Shown: in pieces, positions 28,620 to 36,939 of the stretch
Numbering within the stretch: position 1 is the first letter of the stretch
How the letters are laid out: every line of letters begins with the position of its first letter
Source: Paracoccus methylarcula
GTDB taxonomy: Bacteria; Pseudomonadota; Alphaproteobacteria; Rhodobacterales; Rhodobacteraceae
Length of the DNA stretch: 64,000 nt
Reading direction: 5' to 3'
Assembly: GCF_003007735.2 (NCBI RefSeq)
Contig: NZ_PXNQ02000011.1
Location: 62,001 to 126,000 of the forward strand
Translations under genes and position numbers: made by a program
Notes under the pieces: generated by a model
Seen by the model: the letters and a program-made list of their open reading frames with translations, nothing else
What the model was told of the DNA's origin: nothing
Databases searched by the model: none

Positions 28620-29581
28620 ATGACCGAAGCCCGTCCCATGGTTCCGGCCTATCCGGCGCTCAGCGTGATTACGACGCCGATTTCCGCGTCGATGATATCT
28701 ACAAGGCCGGTCTGCCCGATCTGCAGAACGGCCCGGCCAGCCTGATCGTCGGCGCGCGCGCGCCCATCCAGCATGTCGGCATCTCGAATTTCCGGCTGCC
28801 GATCCGCTACCAGACCCGCGATGGCGGAGAGATCATGCTGGAAACAAGCGTCACCGGCACGGTCAGCCTGGAAGCCGACCGCAAGGGCATCAACATGAGC
28901 CGGATCATGCGTTCCTTCTATGGTCATGCCGATCACCTGTTCAGCGTCAAGGTGCTTGAGGCCGCGCTGGACGATTACAAGGCCGATCTGGAGGCATTCG
29001 ATGCACGGATCCAGATGCGGTTCTCTTATCCGATCCAGGTGGACTCGCTGCGCTCCGGCCTGTCGGGCTGGCAATATTACGACATCGCGCAGGAGGTGAT
29101 CGAGCATAAGGGCGAGCGGCTGCGGGTCATGCATTTCGACTATGTCTATTCCTCGACCTGCCCCTGCTCGCTGGAATTGTCGGAGCATGCGCGCGAGACC
29201 CGCTCGCGCCTCGCGACCCCGCATTCGCAGCGCTCGATCGCCCGGATCTCTCTGGTGATGAACGGACCCGAGAAAATCTGGTTCGAGGATATCGTCGAAC
29301 TCTGCCGCCGCGCCGTACCGACGGAAACCCAGGTCATGGTCAAGCGCGAGGACGAACAGGCCTTCGCCGAACTGAACGCCGCGAACCCGATCTTTGTCGA
29401 GGATGCGGTGCGGGCCTTCGCCAAGGAATTGCAGGCCGAGCCTCGGATCGGTGATTTCCGCATCATCGCCAGCCACCAGGAATCGCTGCATTCGCATGAT
29501 GCGGTCAGCCTGCTGGTCGATGGCCCGACCTTCGCGCAATCCTCGCTCGACCCGATGACCTTCGCGGGGCTGCGGGCGTGA
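28620..29581 (+). CDS. folE2: GTP cyclohydrolase FolE2 (type IB), frameshifted at its N terminus
   Basis: FolE2 converts GTP to dihydroneopterin triphosphate for folate synthesis without strict zinc dependence. Conserved parts are GISNFRLPIRYQTRDG, YVYSSTCPCSLELSEHARE and RLATPHSQRSIAR, containing the metal-binding Cys and His-rich segment. An AAGGAGG site lies 8 nt before the ATG at 28620 (MTEARPMVPAYPALS). The frame breaks near 28665, and one added base joins it to DYDADFRVDDIYKAG. No start codon in the correct frame exists upstream. The restored length is 320 residues. Confidence 0.88.
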
Positions 29582-29635
29582 CGGCCTGATGCCCCATTGC
29601 GCTCACGCCGCGACCTTTCTGCCCGGCTTTGCGAT

Positions 29636-29692
29636 TTTGCAAGGCCGTTTTGCCGGTTTGCCCCGCTGCAAAGCTTGCAACACTCCTGCAAG
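29636..29692 (+). promoter_or_regulatory. Cluster of TGCAA motifs before the valine operon
   Basis: Four TGCAA cores at 29638, 29667, 29676 and 29687 appear as TTTTGCAA, CTGCAAA, TTGCAA and CTGCAA in under 60 nt. Regulators of the ScfR family that respond to short-chain acyl-CoAs (PccR, RamB) bind TTTGCAAA-type sites. This could be such an operator. A TATTAA at 29700-29705 is a possible -10. Confidence 0.4.
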
Positions 29693-29747
29693 ATTCGGAT
29701 ATTAAACGAACCGTCAATTCTATGTGGCTGAGGGGGGAGAACAGCAT

Positions 29748-30893
29748 ATGGATTTCGCGCTGAGCGAGGAACAGCAGGCCATATTCGACATGGCGCGCGA
29801 TTTCGGCCAGACCCGCATCGCCCCGCATGCGCGCGAATGGGAAGCCGCAGGCACGATCCCCAGGGAATTGTGGTCCGAGATCGCCCAGCTCGGTTTTGGC
29901 GGTCTTTACGTCAGCGAGGAATATGGCGGCTCTGGGCTGTCACGGCTCGACGCCACGCTGGTTTTCGAAGCCCTGGCAATGGCCTGTCCGGCGGTCGGAT
30001 CCTTCCTCTCGATCCACAATATGTGCGGCGGCATGATCGACAAGTTCGGCAGCAGCAAGACCAAGGCCCGCTGGCTGCCCGGCCTGTGCAGCATGGAGAG
30101 GATCTTCAGCTATTGCCTGACCGAACCCGGCAGCGGCTCGGACGCCGCCGCGCTGCGGACAAGGGCCGAACGGACCAACGAGGGTTATCGCCTGAACGGA
30201 ACCAAGGCCTTCATCTCGGGCGGAGGTTATTCGGACGCCTATGTCACCATGGTCCGCACCGGCGATGACGGACCCAAGGGCATCAGCACGGTGATCGTCG
30301 AGGACGGCGCACAGGGCCTGTCCTTCGGCGGGCACGAGGACAAGATGGGCTGGCGCGCACAGCCCACGGCACAGGTGCAGTTCGACGATTGCGTGGTTCC
30401 GCATGACAACCTGCTGGGCGAAGAGGGCAAGGGTTTCGCCTATGCCATGGCCGGGCTGGATGGCGGGCGGCTGAATATCTCGGCGGGCGCATTGGGCGGC
30501 GCGCAAGCCGCGCTGGACGCAACGCTGGCCTATATGGGCGAGAGAAAGGCTTTCGGCAAATCGCTCGACCAGTTCCAGGCGCTGCAGTTCCGGCTGGCCG
30601 AGATGGAAACGGCGCTGCAATCCTCGCGCATCTTCCTGCGGCAGGCGGCGTGGAAGCTTGACAATGGCGCGCCGGACGCGACCAAGTTCTGCGCCATGGC
30701 CAAGCTTCATGTCACCGACCGCGCCTTCGAGGTCGCCAATCAATGCCTGCAACTGCATGGCGGTTACGGCTATCTGGCCGATTACGGAATCGAAAAAATC
30801 GTTCGCGACCTGCGCGTGCACCAGATCCTCGAAGGCACCAACGAGATCATGCGGCTGATCATCGGCCGCGCCATGCTGACCGAACGGGGGTAA
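29748..30893 (+). CDS. Acyl-CoA dehydrogenase, probably isobutyryl-CoA dehydrogenase
   Basis: This 381-residue FAD enzyme oxidises a short branched acyl-CoA. Family motifs include FSYCLTEPGSGSDAAALRT, the GYGYLADYGIEKIVRDLR segment, and the C-terminal LEGTNEIMRLI. The following two genes encode 3-hydroxyisobutyryl-CoA hydrolase and 3-hydroxyisobutyrate dehydrogenase, so isobutyryl-CoA (valine pathway) is the likely substrate. The start is the ATG at 29748 after a GGGGGGAG site. The next gene begins 4 nt after the stop. Confidence 0.9.
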   Translation: MDFALSEEQQAIFDMARDFGQTRIAPHAREWEAAGTIPRELWSEIAQLGFGGLYVSEEYGGSGLSRLDATLVFEALAMACPAVGSFLSIHNMCGGMIDKFGSSKTKARWLPGLCSMERIFSYCLTEPGSGSDAAALRTRAERTNEGYRLNGTKAFISGGGYSDAYVTMVRTGDDGPKGISTVIVEDGAQGLSFGGHEDKMGWRAQPTAQVQFDDCVVPHDNLLGEEGKGFAYAMAGLDGGRLNISAGALGGAQAALDATLAYMGERKAFGKSLDQFQALQFRLAEMETALQSSRIFLRQAAWKLDNGAPDATKFCAMAKLHVTDRAFEVANQCLQLHGGYGYLADYGIEKIVRDLRVHQILEGTNEIMRLIIGRAMLTERG

Positions 30894-30897
30894 ATCC

Positions 30898-31905
30898 TTG
30901 AGCGATCTGAATATCCGCATATCCGGCCGCGCCGGCCGCATCACCTTCAACCGGCCTAGGGCGCTGAACGCGCTGAGCCACCGGATGGCGCTGGATCTCC
31001 ATGCCGCGCTTGAGCAATGGCGCGACGATCCGGACATCGCCCTCGTGATCATCGATGCCGAGGGTGAGAAAGCCTTCTGCGCGGGCGGAGATATCGCGGC
31101 GGTCTATCGCGCCGGGGTGGAGGGCGATCACCAGGTCGGGCGAGACTTCTTCCGCGACGAATACAGGATGAACGCGGCCATCGCGGATTATCCCAAGCCG
31201 ATCGTCGCCTTCATGCAGGGTTTCGTCATGGGCGGCGGTGTCGGGGTTGCCGGCCATGCCAGCCATCGGATTGTCGGGGACACGACCCAGATCGCAATGC
31301 CCGAAGCGGGTATCGGCCTCATCCCGGATGTCGGGGGAACATGGCTCCTGGGACGCGCTCCGGGACGGATCGGCGAATATCTCGCACTGACCTGCGGGCG
31401 GATTCGGGCGGGTGACGCGATCCATGCAGGCTTCGCAGACTGCTATCTTCCCGAGGCCGAATGGCCGGCGCTGATCTCCTTGCTCGAACAAGGCGGTGAT
31501 GTGCCCCGGGGCATCGGGCTGACGCCTCCCCCGGCATCGCTGGCCACCCGCGACCTTTCGGCCTTTGGCGAAAGGAACCTGTCTGATATTATCGTGGCAC
31601 TGGAAAGGATCGGCGACGAAGAGGCGCTGAAACCCATCCGCCGCAACTCGCCCCTGTCGATGGCGGCGGGGCTGGCGATGGTCCGGGCGGCGCGCGGTGA
31701 CCGGCGGATGCAGGAATCGCTGAGCCGTGAATACCGCTTCACCTGGCGGGCAACCGAGCATAGCGATTTCCTGGAAGGTGTGCGCGCCCAGATCATTGAC
31801 AAGGACCGCGATCCGCAATGGTCGGCGGATCCGTCGGAAATACATGTCCAGGAACTCCTGTCGCCCCTGGGCGAGAACGAATTGCGTTGGAAGGAAAAGC
31901 TATGA
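30898..31905 (+). CDS. 3-hydroxyisobutyryl-CoA hydrolase-type enoyl-CoA hydratase/isomerase family protein
   Basis: The 335-residue crotonase-fold enzyme has FNRPRALNALSHRM near the N terminus, KAFCAGGDIAAVYRAG near residue 60, and the extended C-terminal domain typical of HIBYL-CoA hydrolases. It would release free 3-hydroxyisobutyrate in valine breakdown. The start appears to be TTG, giving SDLNIRISGRAGRITFN; no ATG or GTG lies at that point. The ATGA overlap with mmsB shows translational coupling. Confidence 0.88.
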   Translation: MSDLNIRISGRAGRITFNRPRALNALSHRMALDLHAALEQWRDDPDIALVIIDAEGEKAFCAGGDIAAVYRAGVEGDHQVGRDFFRDEYRMNAAIADYPKPIVAFMQGFVMGGGVGVAGHASHRIVGDTTQIAMPEAGIGLIPDVGGTWLLGRAPGRIGEYLALTCGRIRAGDAIHAGFADCYLPEAEWPALISLLEQGGDVPRGIGLTPPPASLATRDLSAFGERNLSDIIVALERIGDEEALKPIRRNSPLSMAAGLAMVRAARGDRRMQESLSREYRFTWRATEHSDFLEGVRAQIIDKDRDPQWSADPSEIHVQELLSPLGENELRWKEKL

Positions 31906-32771
31906 AGATCGGTTTCATCGGACTGGGAAACATGGGCGCGCCAATGGCCGTCAATCTGGCCGGGGCCGGACATGAGGTCACGGGATTCGACACCGCCGCG
32001 CCAGTTCCCGCCGGGATCACCCCCGCCGCCAGTGCGGCAGAGGCGGCACGCAACGCCGATGTCGTCATCACCATGCTGCCCAACGGACCGATCCTTAAAA
32101 TGGTGGCCCAGCAGGTCATCCCGGCAATGACCCGGGGCGCCGTGTTCTGCGACTGCTCGACCGTCGATGTGAACAGCGCCCGCGTGGTGGCCTCCATGGC
32201 CACAGCCGCGGGGCTCGGTGCGCTGGACGCGCCGGTCTCGGGCGGGATCGGCGGCGCGCAGAACGGCACATTGACCTTCATGGTCGGTGGCAGCGGGGCG
32301 AGCTTTGCGACCGTATCGCCGCTTTTCGAGATCATGGGCCAGAAGGCCGTCCATTGCGGCGAGGCGGGCGCCGGGCAGGCTGCCAAGATTTGTAACAACA
32401 TGATCCTCGGCGCCACGATGATCGCCACCTGCGAGGCCTTCGCGCTGGCCGACAAGCTGGGACTGGACCGGCAGAAGATGTTCGACGTGGTCTCGACCAG
32501 TTCCGGTTACAGCTGGTCAATGAACGCCTATTGTCCCGCCCCCGGCATCGGCCCGCAATCGCCCGCCGACAACGATTACAGGCCCGGATTCGCCGCCGAA
32601 CTGATGCTGAAGGATCTCAATCTCGCGCAGGAGGCGGCGCGATCCTCTGGCGCGCAGACACCGATGGGCGCACTGGCCCAGCAGGTTTACGAGCAATTCG
32701 TCGAGCAGGAGGACGGGCGTGGCCGGGATTTCTCGGCAATGCTGCCCAGATTCGTGAAGCTGAACAGTTGA
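31902..32771 (+). CDS. mmsB: 3-hydroxyisobutyrate dehydrogenase
   Basis: This 289-residue NAD+-dependent beta-hydroxyacid dehydrogenase oxidises 3-hydroxyisobutyrate to methylmalonate semialdehyde. Visible motifs are the Rossmann IGFIGLGNMGAPMA at the start, the substrate signature DAPVSGGIGGAQNGTLTFMV near residue 115, and the catalytic lysine in GQAAKICNNMILG near residue 165. It ends the valine operon; mmsA is not in the window. Confidence 0.94.
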   Translation: MKIGFIGLGNMGAPMAVNLAGAGHEVTGFDTAAPVPAGITPAASAAEAARNADVVITMLPNGPILKMVAQQVIPAMTRGAVFCDCSTVDVNSARVVASMATAAGLGALDAPVSGGIGGAQNGTLTFMVGGSGASFATVSPLFEIMGQKAVHCGEAGAGQAAKICNNMILGATMIATCEAFALADKLGLDRQKMFDVVSTSSGYSWSMNAYCPAPGIGPQSPADNDYRPGFAAELMLKDLNLAQEAARSSGAQTPMGALAQQVYEQFVEQEDGRGRDFSAMLPRFVKLNS

Positions 32772-32791
32772 ATGGCTGAACGGCAACGGCA

Positions 32792-32815
32792 CCCGGCGCC
32801 CGGCGCCCGGCGCCC
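32792..32815. repeat. Short tandem CCCGGCG heptamers
   Basis: Three consecutive CCCGGCG units (plus CCC) lie 20 nt after the mmsB stop. They are self-complementary and could slow or stop transcription. Confidence 0.55.
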
Positions 32816-32900
32816 TTGGCGATGGAACCAGTCTAGTCGTGAGAAGTTACCTATCTGACCGAGTCACGTAGCAAGTAAAAGCCAAGGACTTATATTCCAG

Positions 32901-33209
32901 ATGGGTTATGTTCGTATTCTTGCAGCCACCGTTACCGCGACCGTCCTGACCGTCGGAATCCTCGACGCGCCCTTCCTGCAGCACGCGTTTACCGCTGCGG
33001 CGGCAGGTGCGGAGGCGGCGAGTTTCGATGTCGGCGACAGGCTGCCCGCCGATCAGGTTCACGTCATCACCAAGCCCGGCCTCTACGGTCTTGGCCCGGA
33101 ACCGGCCAACAGCAAATATGCGGTCGCGCATGGCAAACTGATCCGGATCGATCCGGAAACCGGCAAGGTCCTGTCGATCCTGCGCAGCCAGACCGAGATC
33201 CTGGACTGA
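32901..33209 (+). CDS. Small exported protein of RcnB-like type, paralogue 1
   Basis: The 102-residue protein has an N-terminal hydrophobic export segment (AATVTATVLTVGILDAPF) and a C-terminal module: DRLPADQVHVITKPGLYGLG, YAVAHGKLIRIDPETGKVLSILRS. This C-terminal module is shared with the next gene and resembles the final strand repeat of RcnB-like periplasmic proteins. The upstream 130 nt are AT-richer than the surroundings and may hold its promoter. I know no function beyond a periplasmic location. Confidence 0.7.
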   Translation: MGYVRILAATVTATVLTVGILDAPFLQHAFTAAAAGAEAASFDVGDRLPADQVHVITKPGLYGLGPEPANSKYAVAHGKLIRIDPETGKVLSILRSQTEILD

Positions 33210-33318
33210 TTTGCCACGGTCTCGGCCCTGCAAGAGAAAATTCATCGGATCGCACAACCGTGACGGAACCACGGCAGCCATTGGCGGTTGATAAGCCAAA
33301 AGCACAAAGGAGCCCGAC

Positions 33319-33756
33319 GTGAAACCACAGCACCGATTGATCGCGGCAACAGCGGGGCTGTTGCTGGCGCTTTCACCTATCTCCGCCTTCGCCGAGCCGC
33401 CCGGCCATGCCAAGGGCCACCGGGCGGATAAGGGCAAACAGCAGCACGTGATCATAAGGCGGGACAATGCCGAACGCCGGATCATCGTGACGGGCAACTG
33501 CCCCCCCGGCCTTGCCAAGAAAAGCCCGTCCTGCGTGCCTCCGGGGCAGGCCAAGAAGCACGGCATCCGCCTGGGCGTCGGGGACTTCATCGATTGGGAT
33601 GATGTGCATATCGTGACCCGTCCGGGCCGATACGGCCTCAGCATGCCGCCCGATGGCAACCGCTATGCCATCGTCGATGGACAACTGGTCCGCGTGAACA
33701 GGGATAGCGGCAAGATCCTGTCGATCCTGCGGCTGGTGGACGCCATCCTCGACTGA
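33319..33756 (+). CDS. Exported RcnB-like protein, paralogue 2
   Basis: The 145-residue protein has a clear signal peptide (LIAATAGLLLALSPISAFAE), a basic His/Lys-rich segment (PGHAKGHRADKGKQQH), paired PPG-AKK motifs (CPPGLAKKSPSCVPPGQAKK), and the C-terminal module VHIVTRPGRYGLS...YAIVDGQLVRVNRDSGKILSILR. That last module aligns with paralogue 1, so the pair arose by duplication. Relatives in this group are sometimes mislabelled excinuclease subunit A; nothing supports that here. A GGAG ribosome site precedes the ATG. Confidence 0.75.
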   Translation: MKPQHRLIAATAGLLLALSPISAFAEPPGHAKGHRADKGKQQHVIIRRDNAERRIIVTGNCPPGLAKKSPSCVPPGQAKKHGIRLGVGDFIDWDDVHIVTRPGRYGLSMPPDGNRYAIVDGQLVRVNRDSGKILSILRLVDAILD

Positions 33757-33796
33757 TCCCGGCAGCCGATCCGGATGGCGGTATCCGGGGGCTGTT

Positions 33797-34951
33797 TCAA
33801 CCCGCGGCGCGCATCAATTCCTCCAGGGAAGCCGGGGACAGCGCCGCCGGGTTGGCCTTCATCGAGGAAGAGCTCGCCGCGGCCTTCGCCGCCGCCTGTT
33901 GCGCCTCTGTATCCACGCCCAGCCCGGTCAGCGATGGCAATCCGCAGGCATGCGACCAATCGGCCAGGGCCCTCGCCGCGTCTTCAAGCCCCCCGGCAGG
34001 AAGATCGAAGGCATCCCCGATCCACGCGCCGATCTGGTCCAGCCGCCCGGCGGCCTCCTGATCCGTCACGGCGGCGCGGTTCACGATCAGGGCATGGGGC
34101 AGCAATATCCCGCAAATCGCTCCATGCGCCGCGCCGGTCAGTCCTCCGAGGGGTCCGGCCAGCCCATGCACCGCCCCGAGCCCCGCATTGGCCAGGGCAA
34201 GTCCGCCGCACAGGCTGACCCATGACATCTCGTCGCGGGCCTGCGCGTCTTCGTCTTCCATCAGGCGGCGCAGCGCCGCCAGCCCGCGCGGGATCGCGTC
34301 GCGGCACAGCGCATCGGTCATGGGATTGGCACGGGTGCAGATATAGGGCTCGATCACCTGGGTCACCGCATCCAGCCCCGAGGCCAGAGTCACTGCGCGC
34401 GGGCAGTGGTCGGTCAGCGCCGGATCGACGATCGCCAGGCGCGGCAGCATCCTTGCGTCGCGCAGGCTGACCTTGCGGCGATGCCCGGGCACGCCGATCA
34501 CCGCGTTGCGCGTCACCTCGGCCCCGGTGCCGGCAGTGGTCGGCATGGCAATGAAGGGTAAGGTTGCCTGATCGAGCGGCAGCCCCTGCCCCACCACCTC
34601 CAGGTGATCCAGCATCGGCCGCTTCGCAGGCACCAGTGCGGCGATGGCCTTGCCGGCATCGATCACCGCTCCGCCGCCGATGGCGACAACGGTCTGGACC
34701 GCCGCCGAGCGGGCTGCCGCAATCCCCGCCTCGATCATGGCCATGTCGGGCTCTGTGGCAACCGGGAAACCCGTCACCTCGCAGCCTGCCGCCGCAAGGC
34801 CGCGCCGCAGCCAATCGCTGCGGGCAGGAGTGCCGCCATGAACCAGCAGCAGCCTTCGGCCTAGCGCCGCGATCCGGGATGGCGCGGCACCGGCCTGACC
34901 GCGGCCGAACAGGATCTCGGTCGCGGTCGCAAAGGCGAATGGGTTCGGCAT
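33797..34951 (-). CDS. Iron-containing (group III) alcohol dehydrogenase
   Basis: The 384-residue protein has the NAD(P)-binding GGGAVIDAGKAIAAL near residue 93 and the family region MPTTAGTGAEVTRNAVI. Compared with FucO-type enzymes, the metal site keeps Asp (GLDAV) and the histidines in AVHGLAG and GAAHGAI. The usual second ligand His is Gln (DAVTQVIEPY), and the extra active-site His is Gly (LAGPLG). The substrate is unknown. The start at 34951 follows AAAGGAGC; the frame is open 75 nt further upstream. Confidence 0.85.
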   Translation of the reverse strand: MPNPFAFATATEILFGRGQAGAAPSRIAALGRRLLLVHGGTPARSDWLRRGLAAAGCEVTGFPVATEPDMAMIEAGIAAARSAAVQTVVAIGGGAVIDAGKAIAALVPAKRPMLDHLEVVGQGLPLDQATLPFIAMPTTAGTGAEVTRNAVIGVPGHRRKVSLRDARMLPRLAIVDPALTDHCPRAVTLASGLDAVTQVIEPYICTRANPMTDALCRDAIPRGLAALRRLMEDEDAQARDEMSWVSLCGGLALANAGLGAVHGLAGPLGGLTGAAHGAICGILLPHALIVNRAAVTDQEAAGRLDQIGAWIGDAFDLPAGGLEDAARALADWSHACGLPSLTGLGVDTEAQQAAAKAAASSSSMKANPAALSPASLEELMRAAG

Positions 34952-35126
34952 GGCGCGGGCTCCTTTGGCAGGTGTCGTCCCCATGCGGATAACCGATCCC
35001 GGAGCGCCGGTGTACAGGTAAATCACCCTGACATGAGCGTGTTTTCCGGGGCTGTTCCACTTGGCCGCGACAAAATCGGCCGCTGGCAGGATAGGTTCAC
35101 TTCATCCGGCCATGCCCGCGCCGCTG

Positions 35127-35603
35127 TCAGGCGACGGCGGCGCGATCCTCGGCGGCAAGTTGCGCGTCCAGCGCCAGAACCTGCCGCACGGCCTCGGCGG
35201 CCTCGCGGCCCTTCTTGACGAAATGCTCGCGGAAGAAGGCGGTCATTACCTCGACCTCCTGGTAATTATGCGGCGTCAGCGAGACCGAGAAACAGGGCAC
35301 CTCGGTTTCCAGCCCGACATTCATCAGCCCGGCCACGACCGCATCCGCCACGAAGTCATGGCGATAGATGCCGCCATCGACGACGAAAGCCGTCGCGACC
35401 ACGGCGTCATATTTGCCGGTCTTCGCCAGTTTCTTGGCCAGGAGCGGCATCTCGAAGGCGCCCGGCACGTCATAGGCGTCGATCTGCGCACCGGGAATGA
35501 TCCGGACGGCTTCGTCGGTGAAACCCTCATGGGCGCGGTCGACGATATCGGCGTGCCAGCGGGCCTTGATGAAAGCGATACGGGGGGTGGTTGTCTTGGT
35601 CAT
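35127..35603 (-). CDS. ribH: 6,7-dimethyl-8-ribityllumazine synthase (RibH2-type)
   Basis: This enzyme makes the direct riboflavin precursor. The 158-residue protein has DAYDVPGAFEMPLLAKKL and the substrate-site GGIYRHDFVADAV near residue 78, and carries TPHNYQEVEVMTAFFREH rather than the common GLTTEN form, as in type II synthases of Brucella and Mesorhizobium. It is a single-gene unit under an FMN riboswitch (35684-35806). The ribosome site GGAAGG (35614-35619) is complementary to CCCCTTCC (35666-35673), which may be the switching pair. Confidence 0.93.
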   Translation of the reverse strand: MTKTTTPRIAFIKARWHADIVDRAHEGFTDEAVRIIPGAQIDAYDVPGAFEMPLLAKKLAKTGKYDAVVATAFVVDGGIYRHDFVADAVVAGLMNVGLETEVPCFSVSLTPHNYQEVEVMTAFFREHFVKKGREAAEAVRQVLALDAQLAAEDRAAVA

Positions 35604-35683
35604 CGTTTAGGAACCTTCCGTTCAATTGCGTCAGGTCCCAGAGCATGAGCCATGACCGGCCCATGGGAAGGGGATCGGCCACG

Positions 35684-35806
35684 GTTCTCTTCCATCCGGA
35701 CTATACCGTCGGCCCCGGAATTTCACCGGATCTGCTGACCCTTCCCGAAAGGAAGGCGCTCGCGGGCTATCACCGCCGGTGGGGAATTGCACCCCGCCCT
35801 GAGAAC
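35684..35806 (-). promoter_or_regulatory. FMN riboswitch (RFN element)
   Basis: On the minus strand the closing helix GTTCTC/GAGAAC encloses all conserved RFN blocks: AGGGCGGGGTGCAATTCCCC, ACCGGCGGT, AGCCCGCGAGC, GGTCAGCAGATCCGGTG and GCCGACGGTATAGTCCGG. FMN binding should reduce ribH expression. The platform between this aptamer and ribH lacks a T-run, so control is probably on translation. Confidence 0.97.
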
Positions 35807-35901
35807 GGGAATCGCATAGCATGACGGATCGGCCTCGCCAAGAGATAACGCGACGGTTGCATCTCGGACAAAAGTCGGAAGAACCCCGCCGCCCCGGCAT
35901 G

Positions 35902-36939
35902 TCACGGCTGAACCATGGCCGCGTTCCATTCGGCCAGCAATCCCGCCTTCCGCAACTGGTCGTCATAGACCAGCAGCCCGGTATCCAGCCGGATCGGGCG
36001 CAGGTGGATCGAAGGATCCGGCCCCGTGCCCGGGATCAGCGCAACCTGGGAGCTGGCCGCGATCCGGCGCTGCGCCGGTTCCGAGAGCAGGTAGGACAGC
36101 AGATCGGTGGCGCCCGCCGGATTGGCCGCATTGGTGGGCACCAGTGCCGAGCGAAGGATGGCCAGCGTATAATCTTCGAGCGCGACGCGGACGATATCGG
36201 GATCGTCCGGCGCGAAACGCGCGGCATAGCTGGCCACGACGTTATAGGCGATGGCAACCCGGCCCGCCCGCAACTCGTCGATCATCTCGCCCGAGCAACA
36301 GAACAGCCGCGCGTTCAGCCGCCCCATGACCTCGGCCAGGCGCCAGAAGCTTTCGGATTGCTGGCTGTCCTGCGACATCAGGAAATAGCCGACGCCGGAT
36401 AGCTTGGGGTCATAACTGGCGATACGCCCGTCGAAACGCGCCGGGTTCTCGCGCAGCATCGCGATCAGGTCGCGCCGCGTCCTTGGCACCGGCAGATCGC
36501 CCAGCCCCTGCCGCGAGGCCAGCGTCACGACTGGCTCCAGCCCGACGCCGAACAGCTGATTCCGCCAGCGCGCCCAATCCGGCAGTTTCCCGGTGTCGGG
36601 CGAAATCGAGGCGGCAAAGCCGTCATTGGCCAGCTTCATCTGCAAATCCATCGCCGAGGACATGACCAGGTCGAAAACCGCGCCCTCGTCATGGATGGCC
36701 CGGAACAGCTCGACGCTGGCGGCCTGTTCATAGCGGATCCGCTGGCCCGGATGGCTGGCGACATAATCTTCCAGCACCGGGGCGATGGAGGCCAGGTCGG
36801 TCGTGGACAGCACGGAAATCTCGCGCCCGTCTTCGGGGCCGAAATGACGCTCTTCCTCGATCTCGTATGCGGCGGCGGATGCCGCCAGCATCAGGAAGAC
36901 GAGACCGGATCGGACAGCGGCAAGGACAGGATCGCGCAT
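35902..36939 (-). CDS. Periplasmic ABC-type solute-binding protein linked to the two-component system
   Basis: The 345-residue protein has a signal peptide (AAVRSGLVFLMLAASAAAYE) and the fold of iron/sulfate-type binding proteins (ISVLSTTDLASIAPVLEDYV, FDLVMSSAMDLQMKLANDGF). No ABC permease or ATPase lies beside it. Its start lies 49 nt inside the histidine kinase gene, so it is the third gene of the response regulator-kinase operon. I infer it presents a ligand to the kinase rather than feeding a transporter. Confidence 0.85.
   Translation of the reverse strand: MRDPVLAAVRSGLVFLMLAASAAAYEIEEERHFGPEDGREISVLSTTDLASIAPVLEDYVASHPGQRIRYEQAASVELFRAIHDEGAVFDLVMSSAMDLQMKLANDGFAASISPDTGKLPDWARWRNQLFGVGLEPVVTLASRQGLGDLPVPRTRRDLIAMLRENPARFDGRIASYDPKLSGVGYFLMSQDSQQSESFWRLAEVMGRLNARLFCCSGEMIDELRAGRVAIAYNVVASYAARFAPDDPDIVRVALEDYTLAILRSALVPTNAANPAGATDLLSYLLSEPAQRRIAASSQVALIPGTGPDPSIHLRPIRLDTGLLVYDDQLRKAGLLAEWNAAMVQP

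Noticed and set aside
28835..29581. Short folE2 starting at the internal ATG
   Set aside because: Conserved FolE2 sequence (GISNFRLPIRYQTRDGGE) lies upstream in the same frame, so this start would remove part of the enzyme.
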